Assembly: GCA_031459855.1 (NCBI GenBank)
Contig: JAVKHP010000001.1
Span: 165,960-229,959 of the forward strand
From: Armatimonadota bacterium
Lineage (GTDB): Bacteria > Sysuimicrobiota > Sysuimicrobiia > Sysuimicrobiales > Humicultoraceae
Reading direction: 5' to 3'
DNA length: 64,000 nucleotides
Each line of letters starts with the position of its first letter. The stretch's first letter is position 1. Shown piece after piece: positions 6,696 to 15,688 of this stretch. The notes beneath the pieces are model-generated. The model ran no database searches. It was not told the origin of the DNA and worked only from the letters and a program-made list of their open reading frames with translations. Both the position numbers and the translations under genes were made by a program.

Positions 6696-7913
6696 TTAGC
6701 GCTGGCCCCACGGCGGAGCCGGGTACTGCAGCGGCGCCGTGGCGAACTCCTTGGGCCAGACCAGCTCCTGTCGGCCGTTCTGCCACTGGAGGAAGACCGT
6801 GACCACCACGCCCGTCCCGTCGGGGCGGAACCGCACAGGGCCCATGACCGTCGTGGTCTGCGTAGCCGCGATGGCGTCGCGCACCCTGGACCGCTCGAGG
6901 GTGCCGGCCCGCGCGATGGCATCGGCCAGGATCTGGACGGTGGCGTAGGCCGGGCCCGTGATCACGTCGGCCGGCCGCCCGAACGCGCGGCTGTGCTTCT
7001 CGTTGAGCTCGCGCACCCCGGGGTACTTGACGGCGTGGTGCCAGCCGGGCGCCAGGCTGAAGTAGTCGCCGTCCTTGCCCAGGTTGCGGCCCCAGACCAC
7101 GGCGTCGGCCGCACGGATGAACATGTAGAACTTGGCGTTGAAGCCCAGCTCCTTCATCTGCCGCACCAGCGTGAACCCGTCGGGCGGCGTGGGAATGGCG
7201 AGCACCGCCTCGGCACCGGCGGCCCGGGCGCGGAGGATGATGTCCGAGAAGTCGCGGCTGCCCACCGCGTACTCTTCCTGCACCACCGCCTGGTAGCCGA
7301 ACTCGGGCGCCCGCGTCGCCCACAGCCCGCCCATCTCGTCCCCCCAGTCGGTCTTCTCCTTGAAGACGGCGACCCGGCGGGGGCGCTGCGCCTCGGGGAT
7401 CGACGCGTTCAGGAACCGGTAGGTCTCGCGGGCGAGATCCGGCGACTTGGGAAACGGGCTGAACAGGTACTTGAACCCCTGCTGGTGGATCTTGTGCAGC
7501 GCGAACGCGACGCCCAGATAGGGCACCCGGTTCTTCTCGGCGATCGACGCCGCGGCCGCGTGCAGGTCGCTGCCGAAGCCCCCCAGGTACGCCACGACCT
7601 GGTGCCCGGCGAAGAGCGTCTCCAGGCGCCCAACGGTCTTGGTGGGATCCGACTCGTCGTCGAGCAGCACGAGTTCCAGCGGGATCCGCCGGCCGACCTC
7701 GCGCACCATGACGCCACCCGCGCGGTTGACGTCCTCCACCGCGAACTCGTAGCCGGCCCGCACCTGCGCGCCCCCGGCGGCGTAGCGGCCGGTGAGCGGC
7801 ACCACGGCACCCACCTTGATCGTCGGCGGTGCCTGGGCCGCTGTCGGCACCCCCGCGGCGGTGAGCCCCGCCCCCACCAGCACGACCCCGAGCAGCAGTC
7901 CCGTCCAGCGCAT
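6696..7913 (-). CDS. livK: Periplasmic binding protein of the Liv-type importer
   Basis: 405 residues with an N-terminal signal peptide (about residues 1-28, ending near AAQA) and the type I periplasmic fold of the LivJ/LivK family: IKVGAVVPLTGRYAAGGAQ, VLLDDESDPTKTV, and the VYEEYAVGSRDFSDII-like hinge region. The ATG at 7913 has a GGGGGGAG ribosome site. It lies between a phenylacetate-CoA ligase-type gene and the ABC subunits, so I infer that it captures an aromatic or phenolic acid. Binding residues cannot be assigned from sequence alone. Confidence 0.88.
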   Translation of the reverse strand: MRWTGLLLGVVLVGAGLTAAGVPTAAQAPPTIKVGAVVPLTGRYAAGGAQVRAGYEFAVEDVNRAGGVMVREVGRRIPLELVLLDDESDPTKTVGRLETLFAGHQVVAYLGGFGSDLHAAAASIAEKNRVPYLGVAFALHKIHQQGFKYLFSPFPKSPDLARETYRFLNASIPEAQRPRRVAVFKEKTDWGDEMGGLWATRAPEFGYQAVVQEEYAVGSRDFSDIILRARAAGAEAVLAIPTPPDGFTLVRQMKELGFNAKFYMFIRAADAVVWGRNLGKDGDYFSLAPGWHHAVKYPGVRELNEKHSRAFGRPADVITGPAYATVQILADAIARAGTLERSRVRDAIAATQTTTVMGPVRFRPDGTGVVVTVFLQWQNGRQELVWPKEFATAPLQYPAPPWGQR

Positions 7914-7987
7914 CGCGCTCCCCCCCTCGTGGATGTCTGTGGCGCGCGTCGCCCGTCCAGGTCCCTCGCCTGCCGGGGCGTCCCGCC

Positions 7988-9295
7988 TCAGGCGCCGACG
8001 CGCACCACGCGCTTGGCCTTCAGCTCGAACCGCGGCAGGCTGCCGGCCGGCACCGCACGCGTCTCGACCCGCAGGCCCAGGGTCTGCCTGAGCCCGTCGG
8101 CGACGGCCGCGACGATCCGGCCGCAGGCGTCGGGCCCATGGCGCCGCTCGTCGAGCTCCAGCAGCACCCGCAGCTGGTCCATCTCGTCCTGCCGGTAGAC
8201 CTCGATGCGGAACTCGTCCACCTCGGCGTGGCGCCGTACCACCGCCTCGATGGCGCTGGGGAAGACGTTGACGCCGCGGATCACCAGCATGTCGTCGACC
8301 CGGCCGAGCACGCCCCCGTCGAGCCGCGCAAACGTCCGGCCGCAGGCGCAGGGCGCGGCGACCAGGCGCACGCGGTCGCCGGTGCGGTAGCGGATCACCG
8401 GCGACCCCACGCGGCCCAGGTTGGTGAGGACCAGCTCCCCCTCGCCCTCCGCGGCCACGGCACCGGTCCGCGGATCGAGCACCTCGGCGACGAACTCGCT
8501 CTCGTTGACGTGCAGCCCGCCGCCTGGCGCGTCGCACTCGAAGCCCACGGCTCCGACTTCGGTCATCCCGTAGTGGTCGACGCAGCGCGCGCCCCACGCC
8601 TGGGCGATGCGCGCCTTGGTGGCCGGGATGCTGGCGCCGGGCTCGCCGGCGTGGATCGTGACGCGCACCGACAGCGTCGCCGGGTCCCAGCCCTGCTCCC
8701 GGGCTACCTGCGCCAGGCGCAGGGCGTACGAGGGCGTACACACCAGCGCGGTCGCGCCCACCTCGCGCATCGTCCGCAGGCGCAGCGCCGAGTCCTGCCC
8801 GCCGCCCGGGATGGCCAGGGCGCCCAGACGCACGGCGGCGTCGAAGCCGGCCCAGAACCCGATGAACGGCCCGAACGAGAAGGGGAAGAAGATGCTGTCG
8901 GCCGGCCCGATGCCCGCGGCGCGGTAGACGAAGCCCCAGCAGCGGCACCACCACTCCCACGACTCCGGCGTATCCACCCATCGCAGCGGCCGCCCCGTCG
9001 TCCCCGAGGTCATGTGGAAGCGGGTGTAGCGTTCCAGGGGATACGTGAGGATCGTGCCAAACGGCGGGTGGGCCTCCTGGTCGGCGAGCAGCTCCTGCTT
9101 GGTGGTGAAGGGGAGCCGCCGCAGGTCGGCCAGCGCGCGCAGGCCGGCCACGTCGCCGACACCGGCGGCCTGCCACTTGCGCCGGTAGAAGGGGTTGGCC
9201 GCCGCCACCTCGGCCAGCACCCGGCGCAGGCGCTCCAGCTGCAGGGCCTCGAGCGCCTCCCGCGCCAGCGTCTCCACGTCCCGCTGGAAGAACAT
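7988..9295 (-). CDS. paaK: Phenylacetate-CoA ligase family enzyme
   Basis: 435 residues from the ATG at 9295; an ATG at 9325 would add ten residues, but FFQRDVETLAREALEALQLERL is where PaaK proteins usually begin. The AMP-forming motif is TSGTTGRPLRW near residue 100. The family blocks HYGMTEVG and GVNVFPSAIE with a C-terminal lysine-containing FELKAKRVVR are present. PaaK activates phenylacetate with ATP and CoA, giving the substrate of PaaABC encoded downstream. Related ligases use hydroxyphenylacetates or indoleacetate, so the exact acid is uncertain. Two Cys in APCACGRTF suggest a metal-binding turn that is seen in many members. Confidence 0.85.
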   Translation of the reverse strand: MFFQRDVETLAREALEALQLERLRRVLAEVAAANPFYRRKWQAAGVGDVAGLRALADLRRLPFTTKQELLADQEAHPPFGTILTYPLERYTRFHMTSGTTGRPLRWVDTPESWEWWCRCWGFVYRAAGIGPADSIFFPFSFGPFIGFWAGFDAAVRLGALAIPGGGQDSALRLRTMREVGATALVCTPSYALRLAQVAREQGWDPATLSVRVTIHAGEPGASIPATKARIAQAWGARCVDHYGMTEVGAVGFECDAPGGGLHVNESEFVAEVLDPRTGAVAAEGEGELVLTNLGRVGSPVIRYRTGDRVRLVAAPCACGRTFARLDGGVLGRVDDMLVIRGVNVFPSAIEAVVRRHAEVDEFRIEVYRQDEMDQLRVLLELDERRHGPDACGRIVAAVADGLRQTLGLRVETRAVPAGSLPRFELKAKRVVRVGA

Positions 9296-9434
9296 CGTCT
9301 CTGCGGGGACCCCGCGCGCGACCATGGCGCGGGCTAGATGGAACGGGCGCGTCGGGCAGGACGCGTCGGAACTGCCCGCATGCGGGCCTCCGGCCCCTCG
9401 TCGCCTCGCCGACCCGGCCGTGCGCGGCCGTGCA

Positions 9435-10529
9435 CTAGCCCCACACCTCCCGCGCGGTCTCCACCACCAGGCGCAGCTTGGCCCACTGGTCGTCCTCGGT
9501 GAGCAGGTTGCCCTCCATCACCGAGGCGAAGCCGCACTGCGGGCTCAGGGCCAGGCGCTCCAGCGGCACGTAGCGGGCCGCGTCCTCGATGCGCCGGAGC
9601 AGGGTGGCCTTGGCCTCCAGCTGCGGCCGCTTGCTGCTCACCAGCCCGAGCACCACGGTCTTGTCGGCCGGGACGAACCGCAGCGGCGCGAACGTGCCCG
9701 ACCGCTCGTCGTCGTACTCGAGGAGGAAGCGGTCGACCTGCAGCTCGCCGAAGAGGCGCTCGGCGATGGCGTCGTAGCCGCCTTCGGCGTACCACTGGCT
9801 CCGGTTGTTGCCGCGACATAGGTGGAAGCCGATCACCGCGCCCCGGCCGCGCGCGCCCTCCAGGCAGGCGTTGTCGGCACGGATGGCCTCGGCCAGCGCG
9901 GCGTCGGGGTCCATCCCCATCTCGGTCTGAATGTACGTCCGCCACCGCGGGTCGATGTAGTAGCTGTAGCGCGGTGCGTCGACCTGGATGTACTGGACGC
10001 CGTCGGCCAGCAGGGCCTGGACCTCCCGCCGCACGATGGGCACGATGTCCCACAGCAGTGCCGAGTGGTCGCGGTAGACGCGGTCCGTCACCCCGCGCTT
10101 GAACGCGATGGCGGGGAACTGGTTGGCGCTGGGCAGCGTGATCTTGATCGCCCCCGGGCAGTGCGCCTTCATGAACGCTACCTCGTGGGCGGTCAGGCGC
10201 CGCACCTGACGCAGCCTGGCCGTGACGATGCCGGTGACGCTGGCGGGCGCCACGCTGGTCCCGGCACCGGTCCAGGCGCGCCCGACCTCGTCGCGGAGGT
10301 CGAAGCCCTCGACGGCGTCGAGCAGGTCGCTCATGAAGTTGCGACGGCGCAACTCCCCGTCGGTGAACACCTCGAACCCCAGCTCCTGCTGTCGGGCGAG
10401 CACGCGCAGGATGTGGCGGTCCTCGAGCTCGCGCAGGCGCTCCGGGTCGACGCCCTGCGCCCGGGCGTCCAGGAGCTCGGCGGGACGCAGGAGGCTGCCG
10501 ACGTGATCGGCGCGGTACGCCCCGGCCAT
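9435..10529 (-). CDS. MetE C-terminal-like (cobalamin-independent methionine synthase family) protein
   Basis: 364 residues, only the size of the catalytic half of MetE. It starts RADHVGSLLRP, a strand common in short MetE-like proteins. Zinc-ligand motifs are visible as FHLCRGN in the middle and LSPQCGFAS near the C-terminus, with an acidic GLVSSKRPQLE between. Start ATG 10529 follows GGGGGTGAGG. Short MetE-like proteins include methyltransferases with non-folate partners and epoxyalkane:CoM transferases. Its placement between hcrB and paaK suggests demethylation or thiol transfer linked to aromatic compounds, for example methoxy-aromatics, but this is inference from position only. Confidence 0.75.
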   Translation of the reverse strand: MAGAYRADHVGSLLRPAELLDARAQGVDPERLRELEDRHILRVLARQQELGFEVFTDGELRRRNFMSDLLDAVEGFDLRDEVGRAWTGAGTSVAPASVTGIVTARLRQVRRLTAHEVAFMKAHCPGAIKITLPSANQFPAIAFKRGVTDRVYRDHSALLWDIVPIVRREVQALLADGVQYIQVDAPRYSYYIDPRWRTYIQTEMGMDPDAALAEAIRADNACLEGARGRGAVIGFHLCRGNNRSQWYAEGGYDAIAERLFGELQVDRFLLEYDDERSGTFAPLRFVPADKTVVLGLVSSKRPQLEAKATLLRRIEDAARYVPLERLALSPQCGFASVMEGNLLTEDDQWAKLRLVVETAREVWG

Positions 10530-10566
10530 GGCCCTCACCCCCCTTGTGGACCGGCAACCGACGACG

Positions 10567-11613
10567 TCACCAGTGTTCTGTGCGCCGCACCGCCATCCTC
10601 TCGGCGCTCGGTGCGACGTCGGCCACGGGCAACCCCGCCACCTCGCGCAACGCCCGCCGCACGTACACCCGTACCATCGCCTTCCGGTAGCCCAGCGTCA
10701 GGTCGGCGTTGTCCAGGGGTTTCGCCGGTTTCCAGGCCGCCTCGGCCGCTGCGTCGATCACCGCAGGGCCCAGCTGCTGGCCCAGCAGGACCCGCTCGGC
10801 CGCCTCGCAGCGTACCGGCTGCGACGCCACGGCCCCGAGCACGATGCGCGCGGCCGTGCACGTGCCGTCGGGGGCCATGCGCACGGCCGCGGCGACGCCG
10901 AGGATGGGGAAGTCGATGGCGCCACGGCGGCGCAACTTCCAGTAGGTGGCGCGCAGGCCGTCCGCGGGTGGCACGCGCACCTCGACCAGCACCTCGTCGG
11001 GCGCCTTGCCCAGGTAGACGATGCCGTCGTCGCGGTAGAGGTCGGCGACCGGAATGGTGCGCTCGCCGCGGGCGCCCGCCAGCCGGACCTGCGCCTCCAG
11101 GGCCACCAGCACGGGCGCCAGGTCCGAGGAGGAGATGGCCCAGCACCGGTGTCCGCCCGGTGCCACCCAGCACGTGTCGCCGTCCTTCTTCATGCAGAAG
11201 TCGATGGCCCGCCGCCACCAGTAGGGCATGTTGTAGTAGTTGCACCGCGTGTCGACCAGCAGGTTGCCACCGACGGTGCCCATGCAGCGGATCTGGGGGT
11301 TCGAGATCGTCGCCGCGGCCCGGGCGAGCACCGGGACGCGCTGCACCACCGCGGGGTGCTCGACGATGCGGCGCAGTACCACCCCGGCACCGATCCGCAG
11401 CCCCCCGTCGGCCTCGGCGGTGATCCCCTGCAGCTCGCGCAGGCCACGCAGGCCGACCAGCACCTTCGGCTCGACCTGCCGGCGCTTCATGTTGGGGAAG
11501 AGGTCGGTGCCACCGGCGACGGGCATCGCCTCGGGCCCGTGGTCGGCCAGCAGGCGCACGGCCTCGTCCAGCTCTCGCGGGGCCAGGTACACGAACGGGG
11601 GAAGGCGCATCAT
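10567..11613 (-). CDS. hcrB: 4-hydroxybenzoyl-CoA reductase, FAD/[4Fe-4S] subunit (beta)
   Basis: 348 residues of the CO-dehydrogenase medium-chain family (FAD domain; PVAGGTDLFPNMK near residue 31, TISNPQIRCMGTVGGNL near 102-118). What identifies it is an inserted loop with Cys 124, 140, 148 and 157 (spacings 15, 7 and 8). That spacing matches the extra [4Fe-4S] cluster ligands of the Thauera HcrB subunit as I know them (Cys122, 138, 146, 155) and is absent from ordinary xanthine-dehydrogenase FAD subunits. Aromatic residues CNYYNMPYWW in the loop also match. The gene follows hcrA by 10 bp and starts with two consecutive ATGs. The enzyme removes the para-hydroxyl of 4-hydroxybenzoyl-CoA to give benzoyl-CoA. 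Confidence 0.87.
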   Translation of the reverse strand: MMRLPPFVYLAPRELDEAVRLLADHGPEAMPVAGGTDLFPNMKRRQVEPKVLVGLRGLRELQGITAEADGGLRIGAGVVLRRIVEHPAVVQRVPVLARAAATISNPQIRCMGTVGGNLLVDTRCNYYNMPYWWRRAIDFCMKKDGDTCWVAPGGHRCWAISSSDLAPVLVALEAQVRLAGARGERTIPVADLYRDDGIVYLGKAPDEVLVEVRVPPADGLRATYWKLRRRGAIDFPILGVAAAVRMAPDGTCTAARIVLGAVASQPVRCEAAERVLLGQQLGPAVIDAAAEAAWKPAKPLDNADLTLGYRKAMVRVYVRRALREVAGLPVADVAPSAERMAVRRTEHW

Positions 11614-11623
11614 GACCGCGTCG

Positions 11624-14008
11624 TCACACGGACACCCGTTGCCAGCCCGGGGGCGGCTCCACGCGAATGGGATCTTTGAACCGCACCGCCGGCACCCCCG
11701 CAGGGCCCACCCGGCCCGGCCCACCCCGACGCCGATCGGCCAGCGCCGCCAGCACCTTGTCGGGCGTGATCGGCACCTCGTCGATCCGCACGCCCAGCGC
11801 ATCGGCCACGGCATTGGCCACGGCGGGGATGACGGGCAGCAGCGGCCCCTGCCCCGCCTCCTTGGCGCCGAAGGGGCCCTCGGGGTCGACCGTCTCGATC
11901 AGGAACGTGTGGATCTGCGGCGTCTCCAGCGTCGTAGGGCTCTTGTACTCCAGCATCGAGGGGAACTTGTGCACGCCGCGGCGGAAGACCTGTTCCTCCA
12001 TCAGCGCCTCGCCCAGGGCCATGTAGACGCTGCCTTCCACCTGTCCCTCGACCAGCAGCGGGTTGATGGCGCGGCCGATGTCGTGGGCGATCCACACGCG
12101 GTCGACGGTCACCCAGCCGGTCTCGGCATCGCAGGTCACCTCGGCCACGCACGCGGTGTACGAGTACGCGGGCGAGGGGCCCACGCCCGATCCCTTGTAC
12201 GGGCCGGCCAGCTTGGGCGGCCGGTACGAGCCCGAGGTGAGCAGCAGCCCGACGCGCGCCTCGGCCAGGCGCACAGCCTCGGGCCAGTCGACGCCCATCT
12301 CGGGCTTCTCGCGGTTGAAGATGCGCCGCCCCCGCGCCGCCAGCAGCTCGACCGGCACCTCCAACGCCTCGGCCACCGCGGCGAAGATCAGGTCGCGCAT
12401 CTTCTGGGCCGCTTCCAGCGCCGCGTTGCCGGCCATGAACGTCACCCGGCTGGAGTACGAGCCCAGGTCGATGGGCGTCAGGTCGGTGTCGGCCGTCACC
12501 AGCGCCACGTCCGCCGGCTCGATGCCCAGCACCTCCGCCACCGTGTAGGCCAGCACCGAGTCCGAGCCCTGGCCGATGTCGATGGCCATGGAGTAGACGG
12601 TGACCCCGCCGCCGCGGTCGATCTTGATCTGCACCTCCGACTGCGGCATCTCGTTCCAGTAGATGGGCAGCCCGGCCCCGCAGAGGTAGGCGCTGCAGGC
12701 AAACCCCAGCCCCTTGCCCGCCGGCAGCCGTCCGCGGCGCTGGAGGTACCCCGAGGCCTCGACCACCCGGTCGATGCACTCGCGCAGGCCGCAGCTGGTG
12801 ATGCGCAGGTGGTTGACCGTCATCGAGTGGGGCTCGACCAGGTTGCGCCGGCGCAGCTCCACGGGGTCGAGCCCCAGGGCGACAGCCGCCTTGTCGAGGT
12901 GGCACTCCAGCGCAAACCGCGGCTGGGGCGTTCCGTGGCCGCGCTTGGGGCCACACGGCGGCTTGTTGGTGAAGACGCGCAGCCCCTCGAACTTGTAGCG
13001 TGGGATGCGGTAGGTGGTGGTCTGCAGCGCACCCGTGTAGTAGGTGGTCGCCACCCCGTACGACCCGTACGCGCCCCCGTCGAGGAACGCCTTGAAGTGC
13101 ATGGCCGTGATGCGGCCGTCGCGGGTGAAGCCGGTCTTCACCCACATCAGCACCGGATGCCGCCCCCGGTGCAGGTAGAAGACCTCCTCGCGGGTGCAGG
13201 TGATCTTGACCGGTCGGCCGGTGACCATCGCCAGCTTCGCGGCCACGATCTCGTGCGCGAAGGGATCCGACTTGCCCCCGAACCCGCCGCCCACGGGCGT
13301 GGCGATGACGCGGATCCGGCTGGCCGGGTACTCCAGCACCTTCGCCAGCGCCCGGTGGACGTAGTGCGGCGTCTGCGTCGCCGACCAGACCGTGAGCTTG
13401 CCGTCGGCGTCGTACGTCGCTACCGCCGCGTGCTGCTCCATGGGCAGGTGCGTGCTGCCCTCGAAGTAGAACACGTCCTCCCGCACGTAGTCGGCTGCGC
13501 GGAAGCCTTCCTCCACGTCGCCGAACTCGAGGGCCACCATCTTGTGGACGTTGGCGGGCCCGTCGCCGTAGTCGTGGATGCGCACGTCCTCGCGGCGCAG
13601 GGCGTCCTCGATGGTCATGATGGCCGGGAGCGGCTCGTACACCACGTCGATCAACTCCAGGGCGCGCTCCGCGGTCTCCTCGTCGACCGCGGCCACGGCC
13701 GCCACCGGGTCGCCGACGAAGCGCACCTTGTCGACGCACAGCGCGTGCTCGTCCTGGCTGACGGGCAGGATGCCGTACTGCACCGGCAGGTCGGCGCCGG
13801 TGAGCACCGCGTGCACGCCGGGGAGCGCCCGCGCGCGGCTGGTGTCGATGCGCACGATGCGGGCATGGGCGTGCACGCTGCGCAGGAGCCGGCCGTAGAG
13901 CATGCGGGGCAGGTGCAGGTCGTCGGCGAACCGGGTCTGCCCGGTGGCCTTGGCCAGCCCGTCCACCCGCCGCAGCGGTCTGCCGATGATGGAGAAGTCG
14001 TGGGCCAT
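11624..14008 (-). CDS. hcrA: 4-hydroxybenzoyl-CoA reductase, molybdopterin subunit (alpha)
   Basis: 794 residues, the large molybdopterin-binding subunit of the xanthine oxidase family. Visible are the aldehyde-oxidase a/b hammerhead segment GRPLRRVDGLAKATGQTRF at the start, Mo-cofactor motif VGGGFGGKSDPFAHEI near residue 260, GPKRGHGTPQPRF near 355, and the C-terminal GPFGAKEAGQGP near 735 with the catalytic Glu in the GAKEAG position. Family size is about 770. hcrC precedes it by 6 bp and hcrB follows by 10 bp, the full hcrCAB set on one transcript. No Mo-cofactor maturation gene is in the window. Confidence 0.87.
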   Translation of the reverse strand: MAHDFSIIGRPLRRVDGLAKATGQTRFADDLHLPRMLYGRLLRSVHAHARIVRIDTSRARALPGVHAVLTGADLPVQYGILPVSQDEHALCVDKVRFVGDPVAAVAAVDEETAERALELIDVVYEPLPAIMTIEDALRREDVRIHDYGDGPANVHKMVALEFGDVEEGFRAADYVREDVFYFEGSTHLPMEQHAAVATYDADGKLTVWSATQTPHYVHRALAKVLEYPASRIRVIATPVGGGFGGKSDPFAHEIVAAKLAMVTGRPVKITCTREEVFYLHRGRHPVLMWVKTGFTRDGRITAMHFKAFLDGGAYGSYGVATTYYTGALQTTTYRIPRYKFEGLRVFTNKPPCGPKRGHGTPQPRFALECHLDKAAVALGLDPVELRRRNLVEPHSMTVNHLRITSCGLRECIDRVVEASGYLQRRGRLPAGKGLGFACSAYLCGAGLPIYWNEMPQSEVQIKIDRGGGVTVYSMAIDIGQGSDSVLAYTVAEVLGIEPADVALVTADTDLTPIDLGSYSSRVTFMAGNAALEAAQKMRDLIFAAVAEALEVPVELLAARGRRIFNREKPEMGVDWPEAVRLAEARVGLLLTSGSYRPPKLAGPYKGSGVGPSPAYSYTACVAEVTCDAETGWVTVDRVWIAHDIGRAINPLLVEGQVEGSVYMALGEALMEEQVFRRGVHKFPSMLEYKSPTTLETPQIHTFLIETVDPEGPFGAKEAGQGPLLPVIPAVANAVADALGVRIDEVPITPDKVLAALADRRRGGPGRVGPAGVPAVRFKDPIRVEPPPGWQRVSV

Positions 14009-14014
14009 GATGCG

Positions 14015-14557
14015 TTACGTGCCTCCCCCGCCAGCACCGGAGGCAGGCGGGTTGCCCACCTGCACCGTCACGGGCGCCACCGGCTCGTCGGTCATGCGCC
14101 GGGCCGCGAGCTCCACCGCCTCGAAGATCTTCACGTAGCCCGTACACCGGCAGAGGTTGCCCGCCAGCGCCTGGGCGATCTCCTCGCGGGTGGGGCGGGG
14201 CGTGGCGTCCAGCAGCGCCTTCGCCGTCAGCAGGATGCCCGGCGTGCAGTACCCGCACTGGGCCGCGCCCAGGTCGGCGAACGCCGTCTGCAGCGGGTGG
14301 GGCCGGCCGTCCTGCGCCAGCCCCTCCACGGTGACGATCTCGCGCCCCTGCACCTCGATCGGGAGCACCAGGCACGAGAGCCAGGGCTCGCCGTCGATCA
14401 GCACGGTGCAGGTGCCGCACTCGCCAAGCTCGCAGCCGTGCTTGGTGCCCGTCAGCCCCAGGTCCTCCCGCAGCACCTCCAGCAGCGTCTTGTGCACGGG
14501 CACGGCGACCTCGTAGACCTCGCCGTTGACGCGCAGCGTGAGCAGGACCCTAGGCAT
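14015..14557 (-). CDS. hcrC: 4-hydroxybenzoyl-CoA reductase, [2Fe-2S] subunit (gamma)
   Basis: 180 residues with the two [2Fe-2S] clusters of the family: plant-type C42, C47, C50 and C62 (CELGECGTC) and the helical cluster C101, C104, C136 and C138 (CGYCTPG and CRCTGY). The chosen ATG at 14557 gives MPRVLLTLRVNGE, the normal beginning; the open frame extends further back into the IclR gene. After residue 150 a Pro/Gly tail ends in GAGGGGT. It passes electrons between the FAD/[4Fe-4S] subunit and the molybdenum site. The gene overlaps the 3' end of the IclR regulator by 8 bp. Confidence 0.88.
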   Translation of the reverse strand: MPRVLLTLRVNGEVYEVAVPVHKTLLEVLREDLGLTGTKHGCELGECGTCTVLIDGEPWLSCLVLPIEVQGREIVTVEGLAQDGRPHPLQTAFADLGAAQCGYCTPGILLTAKALLDATPRPTREEIAQALAGNLCRCTGYVKIFEAVELAARRMTDEPVAPVTVQVGNPPASGAGGGGT

Positions 14558-15515
14558 CTCCGGCCTCCACGGCCTCGGTCTTCGAGGCGGCGTCGCCCCG
14601 ATGCCTGCTCCGAGCACGCCCCCCGGTGCCGGCCCTCACACGTCCGCGCCCACCGGGCAGTGCGCCGCGCGTCCGGTGCGGGGCGTCGCGCTTCGACGAC
14701 CGCACACCCGCACGTCCGCCCGCACCGGATGGCACGCCGGCGTCTAGGGCCCCAAGTCGCCGGGAGAGCTCCCGGGCCTCGGCTACCACGGCGCGCACCG
14801 CTTCCGCCAGCCGCTTCCGGGTCACCCGGGCGCTCGAGCCGACGACCGTCAGCGTGGCCACCACCCGACCCCGCGCGTCGCGCACCGGGGCCGAGACCGC
14901 CCGCACACCCGGCAGGTACTCCTCGTCGTCGACGGCGTAGCCCAGGCGGTGCACTCGCCGCAGTTCCTGCAGGTAGCGCCGCGGCGCGGTGATGCTGCGG
15001 GGGGTGAACGCCGGCAGGCGGCCAGACAGGCGTGTTGCCAGCTCGGCGTCGGGCCGCTGGGCCAGCAGCACCTTGGCCACGGCACCGGCGAAGGGCGGCA
15101 GGCGATGGCCCAGCGGCGCCACCACCTTGAGGTCGTGGTGCGACTCGGCCCGGGCCACGATGATCGCCTCGTCGCCGGCCGGCACGTGCAGCACCGCGGT
15201 CTCGCCGAGCCGCTCACGCAGCCGCGCCAGGTGGGGCCGGGCAAGCTGGGCCACGTCCAGATGGCGGAGCGCCGCGCTGCCCAGCGCCAGCAGCGCCGCG
15301 CCCAACCGGTAGCCCCGGGAGTCGCCATCGCGCTCGACGAGGCCGTGGTGCTCCAGGGTGGCCAGCAGCCCGGAGAGCGAGCTCTTGCTCACCCCCAGCT
15401 GTCGCCCCAGGTCGGACAGGCGCGGGGCGGCGCCGTCGGCGGCCAGGGCGCGCAGCACCCGCACGGCGCGGTCCACCGCGGGAACCGTCCGAGGCCGCTG
15501 CGCGCGCTTCCCCAT
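14550..15515 (-). CDS. IclR-family transcriptional regulator
   Basis: 321 residues. Residues 1-90 form a winged helix (AVRVLRALAADG, LSDLGRQLGVSKSSLSGLLATLEHHGLVERD). The effector domain follows, with PAGDEAIIVARAES, LPPFAGAVAKVLLA and GYAVDDEEYLPGVRAVSAPVRD. About 55 residues of Arg/Gly-rich tail extend past the normal end and overlap hcrC, which suggests that regulator and enzyme genes are one transcript. I chose ATG 15515; a GTG at 15554 also opens the frame but lies inside the inverted repeat at 15548-15560. IclR proteins (PcaR, PobR-like, HbaR-like contexts) often control aromatic-acid genes, so it is the likely local regulator of hcrCAB. Confidence 0.85.
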   Translation of the reverse strand: MGKRAQRPRTVPAVDRAVRVLRALAADGAAPRLSDLGRQLGVSKSSLSGLLATLEHHGLVERDGDSRGYRLGAALLALGSAALRHLDVAQLARPHLARLRERLGETAVLHVPAGDEAIIVARAESHHDLKVVAPLGHRLPPFAGAVAKVLLAQRPDAELATRLSGRLPAFTPRSITAPRRYLQELRRVHRLGYAVDDEEYLPGVRAVSAPVRDARGRVVATLTVVGSSARVTRKRLAEAVRAVVAEARELSRRLGALDAGVPSGAGGRAGVRSSKRDAPHRTRGALPGGRGRVRAGTGGRARSRHRGDAASKTEAVEAGDA

Positions 15516-15547
15516 GCGACCGATATCGTCCGTGTTGTTCACCCTAC

Positions 15548-15560
15548 CGAACACGGTTCG
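15548..15560. promoter_or_regulatory. Inverted repeat upstream of the IclR gene, candidate autoregulatory operator
   Basis: CGAAC-ACG-GTTCG is a perfect 5-bp inverted repeat with a 3-bp spacer, about 33 bp before the chosen IclR start. It continues into GTTCGATA, a half-site also seen in IclR-family operators of aromatic pathways. The palindrome is short, so the assignment is tentative. Confidence 0.35.
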
Positions 15561-15688
15561 ATATGACGCACGTACTTCCTGCAGCAGCCGCGCACGGGCC
15601 GCCGGGCACGTGCGCGCACGGGACCGCGGGTGCCCAGTGTGACGTTCGCCGCTCCCGTGACGGGCGGGGCTCGGCGCTCAGCCCGCAA

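Noticed and set aside
11240..14992. Very long plus-strand open frame of 1250 codons
   Set aside because: It is antisense to hcrA, hcrC and the regulator gene. Its translation is His/Arg/Gly-rich without domains; long open antisense frames are common in GC-rich DNA.
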